A DNA stretch of 64,000 nt from the NCBI GenBank assembly GCA_945836755.1, contig CAMAMB010000005.1, forward strand, positions 1-64,000, in the 5' to 3' direction. Positions 38,691-48,880 of the stretch are shown here, one piece after another. The notes beneath the pieces were generated by a model. It did no database searches. It was not told where the DNA came from and saw only the letters and a list, made by a program, of their open reading frames with translations. The DNA is from an uncultured Bacteroidales bacterium (GTDB lineage Bacteria > Bacteroidota > Bacteroidia > Bacteroidales > Bacteroidaceae). The position numbers and the translations under genes are program-made. Each line of letters begins with the position of its first letter. Within the stretch, counting starts at the first letter, position 1.

Positions 38691-39788
38691 CTACTTGTGG
38701 ATGGTCACGTCGACGACGGTTTTCATGTGTTCGGGGTCGTTGGTGATGAGAAGTATGCGGCGTCGGCCTTTGAAGTAGTCGGAGAGGGCATTGACGCTAA
38801 TCTTCATCTTCTGCTGTTCGCCGGGTTTAAGGGTGCGCTTGCCGAGGCTGACGGAGATGCCGGGGTTGTAGACTTGCAGGGCCTTGATTACCAAGGGCGC
38901 GTTGCCCTGGTTAGAGAGCAGGAGGGTGCCCGTGGCTTTTTGTTTCTTGGGGTTGAGGGTGAGGGAGATAGCTGTGCTGTCGAGGCGGAGCCGGGGGACT
39001 TTGTTGGGGTCGCTTGCCAGGTCGCTGATGTTGGGCAGGAGGGTGGCGCTCACGTTGATCTCAGTTTCTTTGTTCACTCTGTCTCCGGCGAAGCGGCTCA
39101 GATAGATGTCGCATTGCGAGAGCCCCATGTTTTGTAGCTTCTTGCTGTCGAGGGTGAGTACAAGTCGTCCCACTCTGCCCGGTCTGATGATTTCCGGGTC
39201 GTAGTGGGCGGTGAGGTATTTAGGCAGGTGCATCAACTCTGGCTTGTATGACTTTTTTCCGGCGTTGTAGAGCAGGATGCTGTATGAGGGTTGGTCGCCT
39301 CGGTTGACGTCGTCGAATTCCACGTTGCAGGTGCTCAGGAAGTAGTCGCCTATTTGGTAGGGGAATTGCTCCGTAGTCTCGGCCTTTTGTTCAGCCACGT
39401 GGCCTATGATGCGCAGGTTGAAAGGCTCGGCCGACAGGTTGGTGTAGATGGCGAGCCCCTTGTTGAAGTGTCCCAGCAGTTCTGCGTTATAGACGACCTT
39501 GATTTGAGCTGTGCCTCCGGGGGCGATGGGTGTGCGTGGATAGTCGACGTTGGTGCAGCCGCAGTCTACCCTCACCCGGGAGATGCTTAGGCTTTCGGTC
39601 GACTTGTTGGTGAGGGTGAAGGTGGCCACTCCGGGCTGTTGCCAGAGCAGGGTGCCCATGTCGCGCGTGGTCTGGTCGAAGCTGGCGAGGGGTTGGGCGG
39701 TTGCCGCGAGGCACAGCAGCACGAGGGGGAGGCATGTGGCGGCGAGGCGATATATCAGGGAGCGGTTATGGCGGTGTAGGGAAGTCAT
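38691..39788 (-). CDS. DUF1573 domain-containing protein
   Basis: DCGCTNVDYPRTPIAPGGTAQIKVVYNAE...GHFNKGLAIYTN; start M at 39788. Confidence 0.88.
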   Translation of the reverse strand: MTSLHRHNRSLIYRLAATCLPLVLLCLAATAQPLASFDQTTRDMGTLLWQQPGVATFTLTNKSTESLSISRVRVDCGCTNVDYPRTPIAPGGTAQIKVVYNAELLGHFNKGLAIYTNLSAEPFNLRIIGHVAEQKAETTEQFPYQIGDYFLSTCNVEFDDVNRGDQPSYSILLYNAGKKSYKPELMHLPKYLTAHYDPEIIRPGRVGRLVLTLDSKKLQNMGLSQCDIYLSRFAGDRVNKETEINVSATLLPNISDLASDPNKVPRLRLDSTAISLTLNPKKQKATGTLLLSNQGNAPLVIKALQVYNPGISVSLGKRTLKPGEQQKMKISVNALSDYFKGRRRILLITNDPEHMKTVVDVTIHK

Positions 39789-39955
39789 GGGGGTATGAAT
39801 AAGCGGGGGTGGAGGGTATGCAGGCGCGGCTCTGACGGTCCGCGTCAGGGGCCGGTGCAGGGCCGAGTGGCCCGGGAGGGGCTGCGGCCTTGCGCGGCTG
39901 CGGAGCAAAGGTAAGAAAAAAAGGATAGATTTCACGGGGATTGGGAAAATGTAAC

Positions 39956-39963
39956 TACTTTTG
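39956..39963 (+). promoter_or_regulatory. -7 box TACTTTTG upstream of exoIII gene
   Basis: TAnnTTTG match. Confidence 0.45.
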
Positions 39964-40089
39964 CCTTCAGTTATTTACTGCCGGCGTGACGGTCTGCCGC
40001 CCTGCATGGTGGGCGGCTGTCAGCGGCGTGTGGGCTTCTGTCCCGGCGTGCCAGGCAGGTCTGTATTACTATCCCCTCTTTTCTTCCCC

Positions 40090-40848
40090 ATGAAACTTAT
40101 CTCTTGGAACGTCAATGGCTTGCGCGCATGTGCAGGCAAGGGTTTCCGCGATGCCTTCCTCCAACTCGACGCCGACTTCTTCAGCCTTCAGGAAACTAAG
40201 ATGCAGCCCGGCCAGATAGACATGGAGTTTGAGGGATGGCATTCCTATTGGCTTTCGGCCGAGAAAAAAGGCTATTCGGGCACTGCCGTCTTCACGCGCC
40301 GGCAGCCGCTGAGTGTGAGCTACGGTCTCGGCATTGAGCGCCACGACCACGAGGGCCGTGTCATTACGTTAGAGATGGAGAAGTTCTATCTCGTGACCGT
40401 CTACGTGCCCAACTCGCAGGACGAGCTGCGGCGCTTGGACTACCGCATGGAGTGGGAGGACGACTTTCGCGCCTATGTCTGCGGCCTTGACCGCGTGAAG
40501 CCCGTCATCATCTGCGGCGACCTCAACGTGGCCCACACCGAGATAGACCTCAAAAACCCGGCCACCAATCGGCGCAGTGCCGGGTTCACCGACGAAGAGA
40601 GGGCCAAGTTCAGCGCCCTATTGGACGCAGGCTTCACCGACACCTTCCGCTTCTTCCACCCCGACACGGTGGGAGCCTACTCTTACTGGTCGTACCGCTT
40701 CAGGGCGCGCGAGAAGAACGCCGGCTGGCGCATAGACTACTACGTAGTGAGCAACCGCCTCCAGCCTCTTCTGCGCGGAGCCTCCATCCATCCCGAAATC
40801 ATGGGAAGCGACCACTGCCCCGTCGAGCTGCTGATAGACATAGACTGA
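40090..40848 (+). CDS. xth: Exodeoxyribonuclease III
   Basis: MKLISWNVNGLRA, LQETKMQ, GDLNVAHTEIDL, GSDHCPV. Confidence 0.95.
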   Translation: MKLISWNVNGLRACAGKGFRDAFLQLDADFFSLQETKMQPGQIDMEFEGWHSYWLSAEKKGYSGTAVFTRRQPLSVSYGLGIERHDHEGRVITLEMEKFYLVTVYVPNSQDELRRLDYRMEWEDDFRAYVCGLDRVKPVIICGDLNVAHTEIDLKNPATNRRSAGFTDEERAKFSALLDAGFTDTFRFFHPDTVGAYSYWSYRFRAREKNAGWRIDYYVVSNRLQPLLRGASIHPEIMGSDHCPVELLIDID

Positions 40849-40879
40849 TACCATCACATATTTCCTACAATATTTATTT

Positions 40880-42649
40880 ATGAAAGACTTCCTAAAATAC
40901 GCCTTAGCCTCTGCCGTCGGCATGTTGCTCGTAGGCATCTTCATGGGCATCCTCTCCTTCATCATGCTCGTCTCGGCTGCCGTGGCGGGCGGCAGTGCCA
41001 CCGCCGTGCAAGATGGCAGTGTGCTCCATCTCCGTCTCACCGGTACGCTGCAAGAGCGTGCCACCGACAATCCCTTAGCCGACATCATGGGGAACGACGT
41101 CCTCACCAACCAGGGCCTGGACACCATGATCAAGGCCATCCGTGAGGCCCAGACAAACGACAAGATATCCGGCATCTACATAGAAGCCGGAGCGCTCCAG
41201 AGCGACTACGCCTCGCTCCAAGAGCTACGCAAGGCCATCGAAGAGTTCAGGGTCAAGTCGAAGAAGTTCGTAGTGGCCTACGGCGACCAATACTCCCAGG
41301 GCACCTACTACGTGGCCTCAGCAGCCCAGCAGGTATGGGTCAATCCCTCCGGCATGATCATGTGGCAGGGTATTGCGGCCCAGCCCATCTTCTTCACCGA
41401 CCTCTTGAAGAAGATAGGCGTCAAGATGCAAGTCTTTAAGGTCGGCACGTTCAAGAGCGCCGTCGAGCCTTACATCCTGACCTCCATGAGTGAGGCCAAC
41501 CGCGAGCAGGTCGGCGCCTACATAGGCGACATCTGGCAGGCCATCGTGGCCGATGTGGCCAAGTCGCGCAAGATCTCCGCCGACAGCCTTCAGGCTTACG
41601 CCGACCGCTACACCACTTTTGCCGAAGCCAAGGACCTCGTCAGCTGCCACCTGGCCGACTCGCTCTTCTACCTTGACAACGTGCGGGCCAACCTGCGCCG
41701 CCTCAGTGGGCAGGACAAGGTGAAGCTCGTGACGCCTCAACAGCTTGCCGCAGTGGCCAAGCCCGGCAATTCGGCCAATAGCGTGGCCGTCTACTATGCT
41801 TATGGCGACATTGTGGACGAAGCCTCTGATTTCGGCCTGGGAGGTGGCGACAGCCAGATAGTGGGCAGCCGCGTGGTCAAGGAGCTTGACGACCTGGCCA
41901 ACGACGACAAGGTGAAGGCCGTGGTCATTCGCGTCAACTCCGGCGGTGGCAGTGCCTATGCCTCAGAGCAGATGTGGCGCGCCGTGCAGGAACTGAAGAA
42001 GAAGAAGCCCGTGGTCGTATCCATGGGCGGGTACGCGGCCTCGGGCGGCTACTACCTCTCGTGTGGCGCCAGCTACATTGTGGCCGAGCCCACCACGCTC
42101 ACGGGTAGCATCGGCATCTTCGGCATGGTGCCCGACGCCTCAGAGCTGCTTACCGACAAGCTGGGCCTCCACTTCGATGTGGTCAAGACCAACGAGGCTG
42201 CCGACTTCGGGGCTATGGGCCGTGCGTTCAGACCCGCCGAGGCTGAGGCCATGCAGCAGATGGTCAACCGCGGCTACCGCCTCTTCCTGAGCCGTGTGGC
42301 CGAAGGTCGCGGCATGAAGACCGAGGCCGTCGACGCCATTGCCCAAGGCCGCGTGTGGACCGGCAACCAGGCCCTGAAACACAAGCTCGTAGACCAGCTC
42401 GGCACCCTCGACGATGCTGTCACCAAGGCCGCAGCCCTGGCCAAGCTCACTGACTACGACGTGACCGCCGCCCCCGCCACCCGCACCTGGATAGAGCAAC
42501 TCCTCGACAAGGCCGGCAAGGATAAATACCTCGAGCAGAAGCTGCGCGCCACCCTCGGCGTCTACTACGAGCCCATGCGCTTTGTCAGCACCATGGCCGG
42601 CCGTCCCACCATGCAGGCCCGCATTCCCTACGTGCCCAACGTGAGGTAA
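40880..42649 (+). CDS. sppA: Signal peptide peptidase SppA, 67K type
   Basis: RVNSGGGSAYASE, YAASGGYYLSCGASYIVA, LTGSIGIFG. Confidence 0.95.
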   Translation: MKDFLKYALASAVGMLLVGIFMGILSFIMLVSAAVAGGSATAVQDGSVLHLRLTGTLQERATDNPLADIMGNDVLTNQGLDTMIKAIREAQTNDKISGIYIEAGALQSDYASLQELRKAIEEFRVKSKKFVVAYGDQYSQGTYYVASAAQQVWVNPSGMIMWQGIAAQPIFFTDLLKKIGVKMQVFKVGTFKSAVEPYILTSMSEANREQVGAYIGDIWQAIVADVAKSRKISADSLQAYADRYTTFAEAKDLVSCHLADSLFYLDNVRANLRRLSGQDKVKLVTPQQLAAVAKPGNSANSVAVYYAYGDIVDEASDFGLGGGDSQIVGSRVVKELDDLANDDKVKAVVIRVNSGGGSAYASEQMWRAVQELKKKKPVVVSMGGYAASGGYYLSCGASYIVAEPTTLTGSIGIFGMVPDASELLTDKLGLHFDVVKTNEAADFGAMGRAFRPAEAEAMQQMVNRGYRLFLSRVAEGRGMKTEAVDAIAQGRVWTGNQALKHKLVDQLGTLDDAVTKAAALAKLTDYDVTAAPATRTWIEQLLDKAGKDKYLEQKLRATLGVYYEPMRFVSTMAGRPTMQARIPYVPNVR

Positions 42650-42715
42650 CTCTCTCGTCTGCCCTCTGCGGCCATTGCCCGCGTGGCTCTGCCGCCGAGC
42701 CGGGGCGTTACGCAA

Positions 42716-42761
42716 AAAACTCCAGGCATGCCGGTTTCTCCCGGGTTGCTTGGAGTTTTTT
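42716..42761. terminator. Imperfect hairpin downstream of sppA
   Basis: AAAAAACTCCAGGCATGCCGGTTTCTCCCGGGTTGCTTGGAGTTTTTT. Confidence 0.75.
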
Positions 42762-42887
42762 CTACATGTACATCTAAGAATAACTACATATACATCTAGT
42801 TTTTCCTACATGTACATCTAGTTTTTTCTACATGTACATCTAAGAATAACTACATGTACATCTAAGATTTTCTACATGTACATGTAG
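42762..42887. repeat. 22-bp-period tandem array (CTACATGTACATCTA core), 6 units
   Basis: Units start at 42762, 42784, 42806, 42828, 42850, 42872; 8-bp spacers alternate AAGAATAA / AGTTTTT[C/T]. Confidence 0.98.
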
Positions 42888-43035
42888 ATTCTGAGAGCAG
42901 CATGCCGCCGTCTCTTTCGGCCATGGGCGGGAGCCCTTCGCCGCAGCTTTCCGCTGCCCGGCCCTTGCGCGCGTGCGCGCGTGCGTGTGTGATATATTTA
43001 ATGTGTAGGTTCCGCTGCTGGCCGAAGGGGAAAAG

Positions 43036-43548
43036 TCAGTCCGTCGGCCCATTGCCGAAGACGCGCTTCCACTCCTGCTCAAAGTTGGGAGTGAAGAAGT
43101 CCTTGCCCAGCAGTTCCGCAATCTCGGCGCGAGTGAAGAAGCGGCCGCCGTCCAGCTCGTCAGAGGGGCGCGGCATAGCCGCGGTGACGGTGCGGTAGAC
43201 ATGCACCAGCTCACGTTCGCGGGGCGAGCTGAACACATAGCGCAGCAGAAACTCCGGGCAGAACTCCGTGAGCCCCAGTTCCTCGCGGGCCTCTCGCCGG
43301 AGCGCCTCCTCAGGCGTCTCGCCCAGGTCCACATGGCCCCCGACGGCGGTATCCCACTTGTCGGGCTGTATTTCTTTCCAGGCCGGGCGGTGTTGCAGAT
43401 AGAGTGCGCCGTCGGGCCTGAACACGTGGAGGTGGACCACCGGGTGCAGCCAGAATGTGCCTCCGTGGCATTCGCCGCGGGTGGCGCGGCCTATGATGTC
43501 GCCCTGTTCGTTGACCAGGGGGAAGAGTTCAGCGCTGTTGTCTTTCAT
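43036..43548 (-). CDS. NUDIX hydrolase
   Basis: GGHVDLGETPEEALRREAREELGL Nudix box. Confidence 0.93.
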   Translation of the reverse strand: MKDNSAELFPLVNEQGDIIGRATRGECHGGTFWLHPVVHLHVFRPDGALYLQHRPAWKEIQPDKWDTAVGGHVDLGETPEEALRREAREELGLTEFCPEFLLRYVFSSPRERELVHVYRTVTAAMPRPSDELDGGRFFTRAEIAELLGKDFFTPNFEQEWKRVFGNGPTD

Positions 43549-43560
43549 GAGAGTGAAGGA

Positions 43561-44787
43561 TTACGGTTCGAGAAAGCAGCTATCGCCGTAGCTGAGAAAG
43601 CGGAAGTCGTGGGCCAGGGCGTAGTCGTAGGCCTCCTTCCACGCTGTACCGATCAGGGCGCAGACCAAGAGGAGGAGGGTGCTGCGCGGCTGGTGGAAGT
43701 TGGTGACTATGGCCTTGACTATGTGGTAGCGGTAGCCGGGAGCTATGATGATGCGCGTCGAGGCGTGGAGCACGGGCAGGCCGTGGCGGTCCATGTAGCT
43801 GAGCAGCTCCGAGAGTGCGTCGGCAGGCGTCAAGGCCTCGGCCTCGCCGTCTTCCTCGTAAGGCATCCATTGCGGCACGCAGAGATGGTCGGGATGGAGG
43901 TCGGGCCGGCGGTGAACCATGACGCCGAGGTAGTAGAGGCTTTCCAAGGTGCGCACGGAGGTGGTGCCCACTGCGATGCAGCGCCCGCCGTGAGCCAGCA
44001 GCCGCTCGATGCTCTGTCGCTCCACCCCGATCCACTCGGCGTGCATCTCGTGGTCGCCGATTTCGGCGCTCTTGACCGGGCGAAACGTGCCGGCGCCCAC
44101 GTGGAGCGTCACCTCGTTGCGCTCGATACCGCCCTCGTCGAGGGCTTGCAGCACCTCGGGCGTGAAGTGCAGCCCGGCGGTGGGGGCAGCCACACTCCCT
44201 TTAATCTTGCTGTATACCGTCTGGTAAGTGGTGAGGTCGGACGCCTCGGTTCGACGGTTGAGGTAAGGCGGTATGGGCAGCTCGCCGATGGCTTCAAGCA
44301 CCTCGCTGAAGGTGACGCTATCGTCGCCCCAGTCGAATGCCACCTCGTGGCCCGTGCCGCTGAGGCCCGTGCGCTCGGCGGTGAGTGTAAGGCTCCGGCC
44401 GCCCACTTCGATGACCCGTTCCAGCTTTCCGTCTTTCCATTTCTTGAGGTTGCCGATGAGGCAAGTCCATGTCACCCTGCGCGTGGTGGCGAAGCTCAGC
44501 TGGTAGTCGAGCGGGGTGTGAGGCTCGAGGCAGAAGATTTCGATGAGTGCCCCGGTCAGTTTGTGGAAGTGCAGGCGGGCCTGTATGACCTTGGTGTTGT
44601 TGAACACCATCAACTCTCCGCTGCCGATGTAGCGGGGCAGGTTGTAGAAGCGGTCCTCGCTGAGGTGGCCGTGGCGGTAGACCAGCAACTTGGAGTGGTC
44701 ACGCCGGGGCAGCGGATACTTGGCGATGCGTTCGTCGGGCAGGTGGTAGTCGAAGTCGGCAATGTGGATGTGTTGAGGAGAAGGCAT
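43561..44787 (-). CDS. queA: S-adenosylmethionine:tRNA ribosyltransferase-isomerase
   Basis: FDYHLPDERIAKYPLPRRDHSKLLV, AAPTAGLHFT, LHVGAGTFRPV, TNFHQPRSTLLLLVCAL. Confidence 0.94.
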   Translation of the reverse strand: MPSPQHIHIADFDYHLPDERIAKYPLPRRDHSKLLVYRHGHLSEDRFYNLPRYIGSGELMVFNNTKVIQARLHFHKLTGALIEIFCLEPHTPLDYQLSFATTRRVTWTCLIGNLKKWKDGKLERVIEVGGRSLTLTAERTGLSGTGHEVAFDWGDDSVTFSEVLEAIGELPIPPYLNRRTEASDLTTYQTVYSKIKGSVAAPTAGLHFTPEVLQALDEGGIERNEVTLHVGAGTFRPVKSAEIGDHEMHAEWIGVERQSIERLLAHGGRCIAVGTTSVRTLESLYYLGVMVHRRPDLHPDHLCVPQWMPYEEDGEAEALTPADALSELLSYMDRHGLPVLHASTRIIIAPGYRYHIVKAIVTNFHQPRSTLLLLVCALIGTAWKEAYDYALAHDFRFLSYGDSCFLEP

Positions 44788-44810
44788 AGGGTGAAAGTGA
44801 AGAGAGGGTT

Positions 44811-46109
44811 CTATTTGAGGGTGATGATGTCGCTCCAGCGGGTAGTGGGGTTGGGGCTTTTGTGCTCGCGTCGCATGGCAGTCTCAAAGTTTGTGGCCTT
44901 GCCTCCACGTGGCGCGGCGGTGTATTGTCCGGCCCCGATGACCACCGTCTCGGAGCCAAATCGCTTGTTGAGGCAGTCTATGGCCCGGTCAATGCTTTTG
45001 AGACGGGCCTCGCGGGTCGGGTCATAGTCGAAGAGGTCAGTCTGTAGATACTCGTCGGGGCGGCACGACCGCACAATGACGCCCGCCCTCTTGAAGCCCA
45101 CTCCGGGACGGTAGAGCTTGCGGAGCAGGGCGCCCGCAGCTGTGCAGAGGGCAATGGTGGAAGCAGTGGGGCAGACGAGGTGCTGCTCGTCGAAGCCCAC
45201 GTATTGCTCTAAGTCTTCGCGAAAAGGGTTGGTGGCCACGAAGACTCCTATGTCGGCGGTCACGAGATGCTGCTGACGCAGTTTTTCGGCGCATCTCATG
45301 GCAAAGTTGACCACGTGGGTGCGCAGGGCGTCGATGTCGTAGATCAGTCCGTCGAAGCTGCGCGAGGTGCAAATGCTCTTCTTATGGAGCTGGGCCTCGG
45401 GCGGTATGCAGTCGTGGCCATTGAGCTCGTGCCAGGTGCGCAGCAGGCAGACGTTGCCCCCTATGTGGCGCACCCACTCCTCGTGTTTGGAGGCCAGGTC
45501 AAGGGCGGTGTGAATGTGGAGCTCGGCCATGCGTCTGGCGTAGCGGCGTCCGATGCCCCAGACGTCGGCGATAGGGGTGAGGGCCAGCGCCCTGAGTCGT
45601 TTGTCGGTGGTGTCGATGAGGCAGCAGTGGCGGTAGCCCGGGTACTTCTTGGCGAAGCGAGAGGCTATCTTGGCTAAGGTCTTGGTGGGAGCCAGTCCGA
45701 TGCTCACGGGCATGCCTACATGCTTGCGCACCTTGCGGTGGAGGGCTTCTCCCCAGGCCTTGTAGTCGGTTTCGTATCCTGCGGGGAAACTGACGAAGCA
45801 CTCGTCGATGGAGTAACGCCAGTAAAGGGGGGCCGCCTGTCGGATGAGAGAGATGATGCGTGCGGTCAGCTCGCCGTAAAGCTCGTAGTTGGATGAAAAC
45901 ACCGCGATGTCGGCATGCGGCAGTTGCTCCTTGAGGCGAAAGAAGGGGGTGCCGGCCTTGATGCCCAACGCCTTGGCCTCATTGGAACGGGCCACCACAC
46001 AGCCATCGTTGTTGCTGAGCACGACGACAGGCCGCCCCTCGAGGTCGGGGCGGAATACGCGCTCGCAGGAGACGTAGCAGTTGTCGCAGTCGATTATCCC
46101 ATGAAACAT
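44811..46109 (-). CDS. umuC: Y-family DNA polymerase UmuC
   Basis: [51 protein letters not shown]. Confidence 0.95.
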   Translation of the reverse strand: MFHGIIDCDNCYVSCERVFRPDLEGRPVVVLSNNDGCVVARSNEAKALGIKAGTPFFRLKEQLPHADIAVFSSNYELYGELTARIISLIRQAAPLYWRYSIDECFVSFPAGYETDYKAWGEALHRKVRKHVGMPVSIGLAPTKTLAKIASRFAKKYPGYRHCCLIDTTDKRLRALALTPIADVWGIGRRYARRMAELHIHTALDLASKHEEWVRHIGGNVCLLRTWHELNGHDCIPPEAQLHKKSICTSRSFDGLIYDIDALRTHVVNFAMRCAEKLRQQHLVTADIGVFVATNPFREDLEQYVGFDEQHLVCPTASTIALCTAAGALLRKLYRPGVGFKRAGVIVRSCRPDEYLQTDLFDYDPTREARLKSIDRAIDCLNKRFGSETVVIGAGQYTAAPRGGKATNFETAMRREHKSPNPTTRWSDIITLK

Positions 46110-46125
46110 GGCGCAGCCTTCTGAG

Positions 46126-46563
46126 TTAGCGCCTGCAGGCGTGGATGGTCCAGACTACCACCCCCCACACCTCGAAGCCGTCGCCCGCGTCGATGCGCAG
46201 GGTGGGAAAGGCCTTGTTGGCAGGCTTCAGCTCGATGTAACCCTCGGCGCGGTGGGTGAGGTCGAGCACCTTGATGGTGAACTCATTGTTGACGTATGCC
46301 ACGACGATGTCGCCGTCGTGGGGCTCTAACGAGCGGTCGATGACAGCGATGTCGCCATGCTGAATGCCGGCTTCAATCATGGAGCTACCCTCTACGCGGC
46401 CGTAGAAGGTGGCCTCGGGGTGGCGGATGAAGTCGCGGTTGAAGTCGAGTGTGTCGTGCTGATAGTCTTCAGCAGGCGAGGGGAAACCGGCCTTCAGCCC
46501 CGGAGCGTAGGTCAGCGGTGCACGCACGTCAAATCGGGCGTCGAGTATGTGTATCTTGCTCAT
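46126..46563 (-). CDS. umuD: UmuD-type S24 autopeptidase
   Basis: [11 protein letters not shown] cleavage region, [11 protein letters not shown] catalytic Ser, FTIKVL catalytic Lys. Confidence 0.94.
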   Translation of the reverse strand: MSKIHILDARFDVRAPLTYAPGLKAGFPSPAEDYQHDTLDFNRDFIRHPEATFYGRVEGSSMIEAGIQHGDIAVIDRSLEPHDGDIVVAYVNNEFTIKVLDLTHRAEGYIELKPANKAFPTLRIDAGDGFEVWGVVVWTIHACRR

Positions 46564-47387
46564 GGCATTGTGGGGATAGGAGTGGGGGAGACTGTGGACA
46601 GGGCGTAGAAGATGACGGCCGAGGCAGCGGCCACGTTGAGAGAGTCGACGCCGTGGGACATGGGGATGCGTACCACGTAGTCGGCGCCGGCAATGACGCT
46701 GTCGGCAAGCCCGTCGCCCTCGGTGCCGAGTATAATGCCTAAACGCCCTTCGGCACAGAGTTGGGCATCGTTGGGAAGCACCGAATTGTCGCGCAGAGCC
46801 ATGGCCACCGCCTTGAAATGCAGGCGGTGAAGGTCGGCCACGGGGTCGTCAATCCATGTCCAGGGCACGAGAAACACGCTGCCCATCGACACACGCACTG
46901 CCCGCCGGTTGAGGGGATCGCAGGAGGTTCGGGTAAGCAGCACTGCGTCAATGCCCAAGGCTGCTGCGGAGCGGAAGATGGCCCCAATGTTGGTGGTGTC
47001 GGTCACTCCGTCAATGACGGCCACCCGCTGGGCTTTGCAGCAGATTTCCTCTGCTGTGGGCTCCGTGGGGCGACGCATGGCACAGAGCACGCCGCGGGTG
47101 AGCGTATAGCCGGTGAGCGAGGCCAGCAATGGGCGAGGCCCGGTGTATACAGGCAGGTCAGGATGGGCCGCAATGATAGGGGCTGCGTCGCCTGTGATGT
47201 GGCGCTCCTCGCAGAGCAGGCTGACCGGCCGGTAGCCGGCGGAGAGGGCTGTACGGATGACCTTCGGACTCTCGGCAATGAAGAGCCCATGGTCCGGGCA
47301 CAGACGGTTGCGGAGCTGGGCTTCTGTCAGCCGGCTGTAGACGGCCGTCTCGGGAAGGTCAAGGCTGGTGATGGGTATGATGGGCAT
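46560..47387 (-). CDS. TrmH/SpoU-family RNA methyltransferase
   Basis: VTDTTNIGAIFRSAAALGIDAVLL, LGTEGDGLADSVI, IPMSHGVDSLNVAAASAV. Confidence 0.93.
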   Translation of the reverse strand: MPIIPITSLDLPETAVYSRLTEAQLRNRLCPDHGLFIAESPKVIRTALSAGYRPVSLLCEERHITGDAAPIIAAHPDLPVYTGPRPLLASLTGYTLTRGVLCAMRRPTEPTAEEICCKAQRVAVIDGVTDTTNIGAIFRSAAALGIDAVLLTRTSCDPLNRRAVRVSMGSVFLVPWTWIDDPVADLHRLHFKAVAMALRDNSVLPNDAQLCAEGRLGIILGTEGDGLADSVIAGADYVVRIPMSHGVDSLNVAAASAVIFYALSTVSPTPIPTMP

Positions 47388-47396
47388 GGGGTGCTG

Positions 47397-48866
47397 TTAC
47401 TTGGGAGTGGGGGAAGTAGGGTTGCTGTCAGGAGCATTTCCGGGGGACGGAGTGCCTTCTCTGACCTCGGCAGGACGGTCTGCCGAGCCGGGCGCCGGGT
47501 GGTGGACCGTGCTGTCCTGATGGACGGCAGGTTTGGGAGGGTGAGGAATGCCATCCTGCTGGCTCAGAAACCGCATGAACTTGCGGCAGATGCCCGGCTG
47601 ATAGGCATTGAAGATGTTGTTGGCAAAGAGTATGTCGGTTATCTTGTTGCGGCGCACGTAGTCCACCATGTTCTTGGTGAAGTAGCGGAAGTCTACCACG
47701 TGCACCTCGCTGAAGGAGTAGAACAGATAGCCCGGTAGCGCGTTGCCGAAGCTGTCTTTAAGGATGAGCACGCGGCGCGGGCTGTGGGTGTCGGTCACTA
47801 CCTTTACTATGCGCGTGTCGCCACCCATGAAGGTGCAGTAGGCTCCGCCGTTGCCGTCGCGGTAGCGGTGGAAGAAGATGCCCTTGCGAGGCTTGTGCTC
47901 CTTCGTGATTTCATAGTTCTCGTTGATGTCATAGTCTGTGGTCCAGACTTCGTAGTGGATGTGCTGAGGCACGTAGTAGACAAAGTCCTCCGGGTGGCTT
48001 TTGAGGCTGATGTCTTGCGAGTAGCCGTACATGCTACCGACGAAGCGTCTGACCACCTCGCGCTTGTAGTCGGCGAGGGGCTTGAAGGGCACTCCGGCTT
48101 CGCGGCAGAAGGCTTCCGCGGCATAGTAAGCGCCCAGCGGCGCCCAATGGTGGTCGGTGCGTAGATAGATGTCCTCGGCCTTGTGGGCGCTCAGGGCAGC
48201 GTAGGCATCCACTGCATGAACGCCGGGCTGCAGGTGGCGATGGATGTTGTCGATGGTGGCCCGCTGGTCGTTGGTCTTGTGGCGAGCCTTCTCGGGGCAG
48301 TAGAAGGCGGCCGCCGTAGGAATGACCATGCAGTAGATACGGACGTCGTCGCCGAAAGCGTTCTTGTAGGCATTGGCTGCGGCGGCGTATGCCGTGCCTC
48401 CCTTAGCGCTGCCGCCGAAAGCCATGAACGCACGCACCTGCGGCGTGTGGCTGCCCACGACGATAATGCCGTTGTGAAATATCTTGGCGTTCTCGTTGAC
48501 GGCAGAGGGAGAACCGCTTTGTGGGTCGTGCAACCCGCTGCCGGCGGCCTGGGTGAGACCGTTCGCCTCGCCATTCTCGGCAGAGTGGAACACAATGTCG
48601 TCTGCACTGCCAAGCGAGAGAGCCAGCCCCTGCTTCACCCTCATGCTGAGGGTCATGAAGCAGTCGCGGAAAGGCTCGGTGTCGCTGAACCATTGGCTCA
48701 CCTTCGAGGTGAAGACACCGCTGAGGAGTGACTGCCGGCTCAGTTCGGGGAAGGTGGCCAACTCTCTCTTCTCGAGCGGCGAGTAGGTGCTGCGGGGCAG
48801 GAAGTCGAAGACAACGGTGAACGCCGCAAACACGGAGAGTATAATATATAGGTAGGCTTTCTTCAT
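47397..48866 (-). CDS. DHHW-type/AlgX-like O-acetylation accessory protein
   Basis: N-terminal TM, RELATFPELS, YLRTDHHWAPLGAYYAAEAFC, RRVLILKDSFGNALPGYL; start M at 48866. Confidence 0.82.
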   Translation of the reverse strand: MKKAYLYIILSVFAAFTVVFDFLPRSTYSPLEKRELATFPELSRQSLLSGVFTSKVSQWFSDTEPFRDCFMTLSMRVKQGLALSLGSADDIVFHSAENGEANGLTQAAGSGLHDPQSGSPSAVNENAKIFHNGIIVVGSHTPQVRAFMAFGGSAKGGTAYAAAANAYKNAFGDDVRIYCMVIPTAAAFYCPEKARHKTNDQRATIDNIHRHLQPGVHAVDAYAALSAHKAEDIYLRTDHHWAPLGAYYAAEAFCREAGVPFKPLADYKREVVRRFVGSMYGYSQDISLKSHPEDFVYYVPQHIHYEVWTTDYDINENYEITKEHKPRKGIFFHRYRDGNGGAYCTFMGGDTRIVKVVTDTHSPRRVLILKDSFGNALPGYLFYSFSEVHVVDFRYFTKNMVDYVRRNKITDILFANNIFNAYQPGICRKFMRFLSQQDGIPHPPKPAVHQDSTVHHPAPGSADRPAEVREGTPSPGNAPDSNPTSPTPK

Positions 48867-48880
48867 ATCGGAGGAGGCTG

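Noticed and set aside
42762-42887. CRISPR array
   Set aside because: Period is 22 bp with only 8-bp low-complexity spacers of two recurring types; no unique spacers and no cas genes in the window.
43201-45027. 608-aa plus-strand ORF
   Set aside because: Antisense shadow of queA and nudix; composition reflects GC-rich codon bias on the opposite strand.
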